Source of the DNA: an uncultured Lachnospiraceae bacterium
Lineage (GTDB): Bacteria; Bacillota; Clostridia; Lachnospirales; Lachnospiraceae
Direction of reading: 5' to 3'
Length of the DNA stretch: 53,087 nucleotides
NCBI GenBank assembly: GCA_947170415.1
Contig: CAMVTN010000002.1
Span: 1 to 53,087 of the forward strand
In this document: positions 8,901-14,668 of the stretch, piece by piece
Layout of the letters: each line of letters begins with the position of its first letter
Numbering within the stretch: the stretch's first letter is position 1
The notes under the pieces: generated by a model
The model's database searches: none
The model's input: only the letters and a program-made list of their open reading frames with translations
What the model was told of the DNA's origin: nothing
Made by a program: the position numbers and the translations under genes

Positions 8901-9917
8901 GAGCAGCAGAATCCGATAGATGGAGACGGAGCATATTCGATCCAGTTTGCACCGGACAACAAGGCTGTGAGACTCTTCAGATTTGGAAGAGATGACATGT
9001 TCAGAGGTGAACTCAAGGAGACTATCGGTGATGGAAAGTATCATCATGTAAAGGTTAAGAAGGCAGGACAGTCTCTGTCAGTATATGTAGATGATGAGAG
9101 CTGCCTTGAGTATTCTTTTGCAGATGATGTAAAGTTCTCTGATGGATTTGTAGGTCTTGGATTATGGGATGGAGCACTTGAAGTGCAGAACTTCTACATA
9201 AATGCCGGAGATAATGACAATCCGGGAACAGAGGAGCCTACTCCGGAGAATCCGACACCTGAGAATCCTACACCGGAACAGCCTGAGGTCGTAGCTCCGA
9301 CAGAGGAAAAGGTTCATGCAAGAACTGTAAGTCAGGTCAGTGTGGACGTAGACGAGAATTATAGGGCAGTTATAAACTACAACCGTAACCTGTCTTATAC
9401 AGGTAAAAAGCTCAGCGATAAAGATGCAGATGCTACTCTGTATGTTTACGATGCAAAGGCTGCTAATACATCTGAGCCTATCGCATCAGCAAAGGTGCAG
9501 GGCAAGTTTGATGCTTCAAAGGCTGCTAAGGGAACAGAGGCAGGAAGTGCAGTATTTACAATTACTTCCGTTAAGGGTAAGTCAGCAGATAAGAAACTTA
9601 TCAAGTCTGTGTCTAAAGCTGTTAAGGGCACAAAGCTCGATGTAAGCGTAGCACCTTTACAGCTCTCTGCAGAGGGAGTTTCTGCGGATCTCAAGGGTGT
9701 ATCCAAGAAGAACGTGAAGCTTTCCAAAGATGGTGTTCAGTACCATCTGACAGTCAAGGTTAATAGTAAGAAGCCTGAAAAGTCAAAGGTTACTCTCTAT
9801 TACCTGCAGGACAACAAGGTAAAATCTTCAACTCTTAAGAATGGCAAAAACGGATTCCGTATGACATACGAAAACGGTAAATTCGTATTTACAGGTGTAG
9901 TTGAAGGAACAATGTAA
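5979..9917 (+). CDS. Secreted multidomain GH32 fructan hydrolase (levanase/inulinase type)
   Basis: 1312 residues. A signal peptide (about 1-32) is followed by a CBM66-like beta-sandwich (about 45-215), a cadherin-like sandwich (about 225-335) and the GH32 five-bladed propeller. The propeller has nucleophile Asp361 in NDPNG, transition-state Asp485 in FRDPKVF and acid/base Glu527 in ECPDLY. Then come the GH32 C-terminal sandwich (about 650-820), a BIG2-type Ig domain (845-920), a second CBM66-like module (925-1085), a Pro/Thr/Glu repeat linker near 1090-1110 and an unassigned 200-residue tail. GH32 enzymes release fructose or fructo-oligosaccharides from levan, inulin or sucrose. No LPXTG sorting signal is present, so attachment, if any, would be through the tail. 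It follows the ABC importer and would feed it. Endo or exo action cannot be decided. Confidence 0.95.
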   Translation: MKNRKMVRSLCGVLGTTVMLSGAAVNNVQVFAAPTVKEQEMVATQTSKKLENYKNNIGELTYFGDGEWNVTDEGLLSDAIGKGDCFAFSKTHGTNFVYSTDVCFKENQGAAALLFRSNAKADNKESYAVNIDASNHKCKFFRWQRNDALQLIDEKEVKANENGRYTLKVVAIDSWILYYVNDELVASSGDYTLQPGDLGQDTVIPEGVFGLLNWNSKVVFQNTYYKELNDSFSPLLDDIKVTSDKGTVEKEARFVPTEPMMLQYVKNDASEVNIEVEKRDKNAVVEISDADGNIYKDGKGIPVKEGKNYITVKTTVSDKDGNEASAVYKVNVHRFKQDVEYYNEVYRDQYHYSVKEGWANDPNGLVNYNGKYHLFYQFYDDIKWGPMHWAHATSKDLLHWEEEPIAFYPDANGAMFSGCIVADSNNSSGLFKSDKGGLVALITADGNGQRIKVAYSEDEGKTWKQLDKVAADWTNDPLHNRDFRDPKVFRWEGKWFMVVAGGPLRIYSSENLLDWKCESTYDKLHTECPDLYPIKADDGKLKWVLSRGGRLYKVGSFKETNGKWAFIPDEEYKNKDGIMNFGRDSYAAMTYYVQDFGTEENPEIPEITEINWMNTWEDYCNSVAEKTGQDFNGTFNLNLNLGLKKDGSSYLLTQTPVKDYEKLRKTSEAVKIKDAKVTADNNVLKDFSGDTYEICAKFLPDKNTKKVGFKLRKGAGEETVVAYDVDSKKLYIDRSESGIAISNKFKEVSSQDMKVNADGSIELHIYVDKASVEVFSGDNTVCGAAQIFANPLSLGAEAFAEGGSAKADIDIYPMESIWTDKKVADKAYAVGSTSSATTYLNCGESTKLNAYVLPLDSDQEIEWSLESGEDVIELSGDGEIKALQKGNAVVVAAAKADPSLTRKFKINVYRNTFKTNVKEFVNLNGNWTVDDDTLFVSNSGQNDYYMAKEMVHGDYVWDTDIKFTKGLINLFILSEQQNPIDGDGAYSIQFAPDNKAVRLFRFGRDDMFRGELKETIGDGKYHHVKVKKAGQSLSVYVDDESCLEYSFADDVKFSDGFVGLGLWDGALEVQNFYINAGDNDNPGTEEPTPENPTPENPTPEQPEVVAPTEEKVHARTVSQVSVDVDENYRAVINYNRNLSYTGKKLSDKDADATLYVYDAKAANTSEPIASAKVQGKFDASKAAKGTEAGSAVFTITSVKGKSADKKLIKSVSKAVKGTKLDVSVAPLQLSAEGVSADLKGVSKKNVKLSKDGVQYHLTVKVNSKKPEKSKVTLYYLQDNKVKSSTLKNGKNGFRMTYENGKFVFTGVVEGTM

Positions 9918-9936
9918 TACATAGGTGAGCCGTTGG

Positions 9937-9980
9937 GGACGGAGTAACAGGTCCATTTACCTGTTACCCCGTCCTTTTTG
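9937..9980 (+). terminator. Rho-independent terminator after the GH32 gene
   Basis: Stem GGACGG-A-GTAACAGGT (9937-9952) pairs with ACCTGTTAC-C-CCGTCC (9959-9974) with one internal mismatch, then TTTTT. It ends the ABC/GH32 operon. Confidence 0.85.
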
Positions 9981-10125
9981 ATTATGCGGAGCACTTAGCG
10001 AGGTATTTTCGAGCCTAGCGTAACTTGTTTATAGGATGATGGATTAAAAAGGTACTATATAATGCCGAATATGTATGTAATAAGGTGAATATAGATATAG
10101 TGAATTTGCACCGGAAGGAGTATTC

Positions 10126-10818
10126 ATGAGTTCGGCCAATAAGAAAATCATTATAGGCATAGTTTTAGTTATTTTCGTGCTGGGAGTTATAGCAGTTTTC
10201 GAAAAAATGCTTACAGGATTTGATTATAAGGATCATTTAGATGACACGGTTATTTCTGTTGACAGGGAATGTATTACGCTTCGTGAGTTTGGTTATTATA
10301 TTTATGAAGTAGAGGAATTTGTGCAGAATCAGGCACTTTTGTATGATCCTGAAAATCCGAGGCTTTGGTGGAATACACATTTTTCAGCAGGGGCTGATTC
10401 ACAGTTCGTTTGCGAGTATGCAAAAAACGAGGCTTTGAATGTTTGTATATGTGACCAGATATATTACAAGGAAGCAATTAAAGCCGGCTTTATCCTTGAT
10501 GCGGTAACTGAAACACAGAACCGTGTGGAATCAAGAGAATTGTTTATGGAGATGGATCCGTCACAGATCGAAGCAACGGGACTAAATGAAGAAATCATAG
10601 ATAAAATGTATAGAAAGCATATGATCGCTTCGAAATATGCTGAAACTCTTTCAAAAAGGCAGGATTTGTACGGATATGGTAAAAAGCCGGAGGAAGTACT
10701 GAATTGGGACGGAGAATACTACCGGGAAAAAATTCTTCCGAAACATGAAGTGGAATTAAACGATAAAATTTTGGATGAAGTTGTACTGGGTGAAATAACG
10801 GTGAATCAGGAAGAATGA
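10126..10818 (+). CDS. Membrane-anchored foldase-like protein lacking a PPIase domain
   Basis: 230 residues. One N-terminal membrane segment (about 8-26) acts as an uncleaved anchor, leaving an extracytoplasmic domain. The start of that domain, VISVDRECITLREFGYYIYE, resembles the N-terminal chaperone helix of SurA/PrsA-type proteins (xVNGxxIxLxEF). No parvulin or FKBP catalytic module follows, only about 150 more helical residues. GGAAGGAG precedes the ATG. A role in folding or holding exported proteins is an inference from this weak similarity. It stands alone between the GH32 terminator and the two-component operon; a TATAAT is at 10058-10063 without a good -35. Confidence 0.65.
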   Translation: MSSANKKIIIGIVLVIFVLGVIAVFEKMLTGFDYKDHLDDTVISVDRECITLREFGYYIYEVEEFVQNQALLYDPENPRLWWNTHFSAGADSQFVCEYAKNEALNVCICDQIYYKEAIKAGFILDAVTETQNRVESRELFMEMDPSQIEATGLNEEIIDKMYRKHMIASKYAETLSKRQDLYGYGKKPEEVLNWDGEYYREKILPKHEVELNDKILDEVVLGEITVNQEE

Positions 10819-10868
10819 AGATTTGAAAGGACCATGGTTCGATATAATATAACTATGAGCAAGCTACT

Positions 10869-10923
10869 ATTAACACAATAGAAACAATTCTGAAACAAAA
10901 TATTGTTGAAGAGAATTTATATT
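10869..10923 (+). promoter_or_regulatory. Predicted response-regulator promoter of the two-component operon
   Basis: ATTAACA (10869), GAAACAA (10881) and GAAACAA (10892) lie on an 11-bp phase. Exactly 17 nt after the last repeat unit (ending 10900) is TATATT (10918-10923), so the repeats occupy the -35 position. The same arrangement, with 25 of 32 positions identical, precedes the efflux operon at 13102-13156. Tandem repeats of one helical turn are typical OmpR/PhoB-family sites. A separate TATAAT at 10843-10848 could mark another start. Confidence 0.55.
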
Positions 10924-10963
10924 TCATCTGAGATCCTGAACAATGGATGGGAAGGAGATTCGG

Positions 10964-11332
10964 GTGAAAGAGCAGCAGTTTGAGTATAGCTACGATTCTG
11001 AGATCGCAAAAGAAGTTCGTGATATCCAGAAAAAGTATATTATGGAAGATAAAAATGCCTTGGATCGGATGAGGCTTATCGATAGGAAAATAGAGAATCG
11101 TGCACGTATAGTCTCGGTTATTTCAGGAATGATGGGAACGCTGGTACTCGGTGCCGGTATGAGCCTGATCCTTGTGTGGGGCGGTATTTGTTTTGCAATA
11201 GGGATCATAGTAGGCTTAGTAGGAATATGTATTATTTCTGCAGCTTATCCGATATATAGGAAAACGGTTACAACGCTGCGTAAAGAACATGCCGAGGAGA
11301 TAAATGCTCTGGCAAAGAAGATATTGAGATAG
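10964..11332 (+). CDS. Small two-helix membrane protein heading the two-component operon
   Basis: 122 residues from the GTG at 10964, which has AAGGAG 6 nt upstream; an in-frame ATG at 10943 lacks such a site. The first half is charged and helical (DIQKKYIMEDKNALDRMRLI). Two membrane segments follow near residues 50-68 and 72-95, then a basic/acidic tail. The gene ends 10 nt before the response regulator and shares its promoter. A role as an accessory or sensor-partner protein is a guess from position; I do not recognise the family. Confidence 0.7.
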   Translation: MKEQQFEYSYDSEIAKEVRDIQKKYIMEDKNALDRMRLIDRKIENRARIVSVISGMMGTLVLGAGMSLILVWGGICFAIGIIVGLVGICIISAAYPIYRKTVTTLRKEHAEEINALAKKILR

Positions 11333-11342
11333 GGGGATTGAC

Positions 11343-12020
11343 GTGTTTAACATATTCCTTGTAGAAGATGATAAAAACTTAAATAGGACATTGGCTGAAT
11401 ATCTGAAATTAAAAGGGTATGAAGTTAAGGGGTTTTTGTCCGCGGCGGAAGCACTTAGTGAGATGAGTGGCAGAAACGTGGATCTCGTCATATCTGACAT
11501 TATGATGCCGGGAATGGATGGGTTTGAATTTGCAGGTGCAGTTCGATCTGTGAATGATAATATACCGATCCTTTTTCTAACTGCCCGGGATGATTTTGAG
11601 GCAAAGCAGCTTGGCTATATGGCAGGAATAGACGATTATATGACAAAACCTGTCAGTTTTGAAGAGTTGAATCTGCATATCGGGGCTTTGCTAAGAAGGG
11701 TAAAGGCAGCTGAGAGCAAAAAACTTCAGATAGGGTCTCTTACGATGGATATGGAAGAACATGTTGCTCTTGTTGGAAACGAAGAAATCCCTCTTACACC
11801 GCGTGAATTTAATATACTGTTTAAGCTGCTTTCCTTCCCAAAGAAAACGTTTACCCGTGGCCAGCTGATGGATGAGTTTTGGGATCTTGAGTCTGAAACG
11901 ACACTTCGGGCAGTTGATGTATATATGACAAAGCTCCGTGATAAGTTTTCATCATGTGATGACTTTAAGATCGTGACGGTACGAGGACTTGGGTACAAAG
12001 CTGTACCAAAGGGAGAATAG
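11343..12020 (+). CDS. OmpR-family response regulator
   Basis: 225 residues, GTG start behind AGGGGG. Receiver domain 1-115 with acidic pocket EDD (8-10), phosphorylation site Asp52 in DLVISDIMMPG, Thr at LFLTARD and Lys at DDYMTKPV. The winged-helix DNA-binding domain (about 125-222) shows LTPREFNILFKLL and the TLRAVDVYMTKLRDK recognition region. Its partner kinase starts 3 nt later. Likely targets are its own operon and the downstream efflux operon, both of which carry the phased GAAACAA repeats. Confidence 0.96.
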   Translation: MFNIFLVEDDKNLNRTLAEYLKLKGYEVKGFLSAAEALSEMSGRNVDLVISDIMMPGMDGFEFAGAVRSVNDNIPILFLTARDDFEAKQLGYMAGIDDYMTKPVSFEELNLHIGALLRRVKAAESKKLQIGSLTMDMEEHVALVGNEEIPLTPREFNILFKLLSFPKKTFTRGQLMDEFWDLESETTLRAVDVYMTKLRDKFSSCDDFKIVTVRGLGYKAVPKGE

Positions 12021-12023
12021 CGA

Positions 12024-13076
12024 ATGCATAAACGGAAGAATAGCTTATTTTCGTTTCGCCGATATATCCTTTATTTTATAGTGCTGTGTATTGTAATAAG
12101 TATTTCATCTTTTTTGCTTTTACGTTCTGTACATGTGGACAGAAGTGTCATAGGCGATAGAGCGGTATATGTATTCTTAAATATCATTTTTCTGAGTTTT
12201 GTCCTTAGTATGCTTGATGGAGTCTGGAGGCGCGTCCAGATAAAGCAGCCTGTAGGTAAGATTCTGGAGACTACAGGGAGGCTTGCAAAGGGAGATTTTA
12301 AGGCACGTATTGAAGTAACCGACTCAATATTCGGGTCTAATGAACTTACTGATATTTCGGAGCATATCAACAAGATGGCTGAGGAACTTTCAGGAATCGA
12401 GACTATGCGAACGGATTTTGTGTCCAATGTGTCTCATGAGATCAAGACACCTTTGGCTGTGATCAATAATTATACGGAACTATTGAAGGAGCCGGGAATT
12501 ACTGATGAAGAGCGCAGACAATATGTAGAAGCGATATCGCAATCGGTAAATAGGTTGTCAGATCTTGTGACCAATATATTGCGTCTGAATAAGCTTGAAA
12601 ATCAGCAAATCTATCCGGATGAAAAGAAGTATGATCTGGGAGAACAGCTATGTGAATGTCTGGTCGGATTTGAAAAAATCTGGGAAGAAAAGAATATAGA
12701 ACTTGAAACAGACATTGATGATGATGTATTGGTAGAGAAGGATCCTTCACTGCTGACACTTGTCTGGAATAATCTCTTATCAAATGCGTTTAAGTTCACT
12801 CCGGATGGAGGAAAGGTGACTGTTGTCGTAAAAAGAGCCGGTGATGAGGCGGTAGTTACAGTAGGTGATACCGGGTGCGGTATTTCCGCTGAAAGCGGTA
12901 AACATATCTTTGATAAGTTTTATCAAGGAGATACGTCCCACGCAACCAGAGGAAACGGGCTTGGTCTTGCGCTGGTGAAGCGGGTAATAGAAATCTCAGG
13001 TGCGCGGATCAATGTTAGCAGCGAGGTTGGTAAAGGGACAACGATAATTGTCAGGCTTGATGCAAGTGAACCGTGA
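12024..13076 (+). CDS. Membrane sensor histidine kinase
   Basis: 350 residues. Two membrane helices (about 13-35 and 49-65) enclose a very short external loop of about 15 residues, so it may sense within the membrane or through a partner rather than bind a ligand outside. A HAMP linker (about 68-120) is followed by the dimerisation helix with His138 in VSHEIKTPL. The ATPase domain has WNNLLSNAFKFT, VGDTGCGIS and GNGLGLALVKRV. The short sensor loop resembles kinases that respond to envelope-active compounds (established for BceS-like, intramembrane-sensing kinases; similarity here is only architectural). Confidence 0.95.
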   Translation: MHKRKNSLFSFRRYILYFIVLCIVISISSFLLLRSVHVDRSVIGDRAVYVFLNIIFLSFVLSMLDGVWRRVQIKQPVGKILETTGRLAKGDFKARIEVTDSIFGSNELTDISEHINKMAEELSGIETMRTDFVSNVSHEIKTPLAVINNYTELLKEPGITDEERRQYVEAISQSVNRLSDLVTNILRLNKLENQQIYPDEKKYDLGEQLCECLVGFEKIWEEKNIELETDIDDDVLVEKDPSLLTLVWNNLLSNAFKFTPDGGKVTVVVKRAGDEAVVTVGDTGCGISAESGKHIFDKFYQGDTSHATRGNGLGLALVKRVIEISGARINVSSEVGKGTTIIVRLDASEP

Positions 13077-13101
13077 CTGATGACACAGTTCTAAGAAGCT
13101 A

Positions 13102-13156
13102 ATTAACAAAACAGAAACAAAACAGCAATAAAACAGAAAATCAGAAACCTTATCCT
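13102..13156 (+). promoter_or_regulatory. Predicted response-regulator promoter of the efflux operon
   Basis: ATTAACA (13102), GAAACAA (13114), GCAATAA (13125) and GAAAATC (13136) recur every 11-12 bp. AAAACAG occurs at exactly 13108, 13119 and 13130. TATCCT at 13151-13156 sits 17 nt after position 13133, the same spacing as in the copy at 10869-10923. The distance to the start codon (68 nt) is also close to that copy (63 nt). Confidence 0.55.
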
Positions 13157-13201
13157 TTTTGAAGATCAGAAGTTAGTGTTCGGAAAGGATGAGGTTTTTT
13201 T

Positions 13202-14668
13202 ATGCATAGGAGAATAGTGGCAGCGATAATGCCGTTGATTTTTACCGTATCTATGTTTACAGGATGCAGCGGAGAAAAGGTTGAACCTGTTCTTGACCCC
13301 GGGATTACGGTAAATGTGGAAGAAGTTGGAAAGGGATGCCTTGAAAAAGAGGGAAAGTATGTGGCTGTCGTGTCTGCAGCTGAAAATGTAGAAGTGATCC
13401 CGTTGGTATCCGGAAAGGTAGAGAAGATAAATGTTCAGGCGGGGCAGACTGTCAGTGCAGGAAGTGTACTGTGTAATATTGATGACTCGTCAGCGAAATA
13501 TACATTAGAGAGCGCAAAAGCCAGTTATAAATCATCCGTGGATTCTGCTGAGGCAACAAAAAACAGTAATTACATTCTTGCTGCGGAACAGGAACAGAAT
13601 AATATTGAGTCACAGCAAAAGACGGCAGAGGGCTATCAGGCGCAGATCGAAGAAGTGAATGCTGATAAGGGATTGTTGTCATACAGACTTAGTGAAGCAC
13701 AGAGAGCCATGGATGAAGCAGAAGATGAATATAGAAGTGCGAAGAAAAAGCTTGAAAGAGCACAAAGGGAGTCTGATTCGACAGTAGGCGACTCATCAGA
13801 TATAGATAGAAAAGTTTCAAAACTCCAGGATAAGATGGCGGAAAAAAAGAGCGAATATCAGTCAAAAAAGAGTACCTATGAAAGTCTTTGCAATTCATAT
13901 GATACTTCTCAAAAGGGCTATGATGATAAGATCGCATCACTGGAGCGGTCACAGGAGGCTGCACAGCAGAATATACAGCATTCTCAGGAGATACAGGCTA
14001 TCAATAATACGATCACTTATCGTGATAAGCAAAAGAATGCTGAAAATTCCGTTGCTTCTGCAAAGATTTCACTGGAACAGGCGGAATATCAGTTATCGCT
14101 TTATACGATAACTGCACCGATGTCCGGAAAGATAGAAGAAGTTAATGTTACAGAAAATAATTATGCTTCCTCCGGTCAGCCGGCGTTTGTGATCACTTCT
14201 GATGATGAGAAGATCGTTACTTTTTATGTGACGGAAGATGTGAAAGACAGTCTGGAATATGGTCAAAAAGTTACCTGTTCTTATCATGATGAAGAATATG
14301 AAGGCAATATCACAGAAATCGGTACTGCGGTGGATGAAGAAAAGGGTCTTTTCAAGATAAAGGCGGCGATGCCGTCCTTGAAGCAGGCATCTAACGGTGT
14401 ATCGGTAGAAGTCTCTCTTGTGACTGAAAAAACAGATTCTGCAGTGATCGTGCCTTTTGATTCGGTAAATTATGATAACGGAAACCCATATGTATATCTT
14501 TTGAACGAAGCTGGAACAGCTGTCAAACGTGATATTGCTGTTGATATACATACGAGTGACAGAGTTGCTGTTGTTGATGGACTGAAGGATGGAGATAAAG
14601 TAATAACCAGCTGGTCCGCATCTCTTAGGGATGGTGTCAGTGTAAATGCAGTTTCGGAGGTTAGATAA
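13202..14668 (+). CDS. RND-type efflux periplasmic adaptor (HlyD/AcrA family), lipoprotein
   Basis: 488 residues. The signal peptide ends in a lipobox-like MFTGC, with Cys22 the probable lipidation site. A biotinyl-lipoyl half-motif (EVIPLVSGKVEKINVQAGQT, about 62-81) is followed by an unusually long coiled coil (about 105-290, rich in Gln, Lys and Glu). The second lipoyl half is LYTITAPMSGKIEEV, then a beta-barrel and membrane-proximal domain. Such adaptors link an inner-membrane pump to an outer path; in Gram-positives they assist export of drugs or lipids. It overlaps the pump gene by 1 nt (TAATG), so the two are translationally coupled. Confidence 0.92.
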   Translation: MHRRIVAAIMPLIFTVSMFTGCSGEKVEPVLDPGITVNVEEVGKGCLEKEGKYVAVVSAAENVEVIPLVSGKVEKINVQAGQTVSAGSVLCNIDDSSAKYTLESAKASYKSSVDSAEATKNSNYILAAEQEQNNIESQQKTAEGYQAQIEEVNADKGLLSYRLSEAQRAMDEAEDEYRSAKKKLERAQRESDSTVGDSSDIDRKVSKLQDKMAEKKSEYQSKKSTYESLCNSYDTSQKGYDDKIASLERSQEAAQQNIQHSQEIQAINNTITYRDKQKNAENSVASAKISLEQAEYQLSLYTITAPMSGKIEEVNVTENNYASSGQPAFVITSDDEKIVTFYVTEDVKDSLEYGQKVTCSYHDEEYEGNITEIGTAVDEEKGLFKIKAAMPSLKQASNGVSVEVSLVTEKTDSAVIVPFDSVNYDNGNPYVYLLNEAGTAVKRDIAVDIHTSDRVAVVDGLKDGDKVITSWSASLRDGVSVNAVSEVR

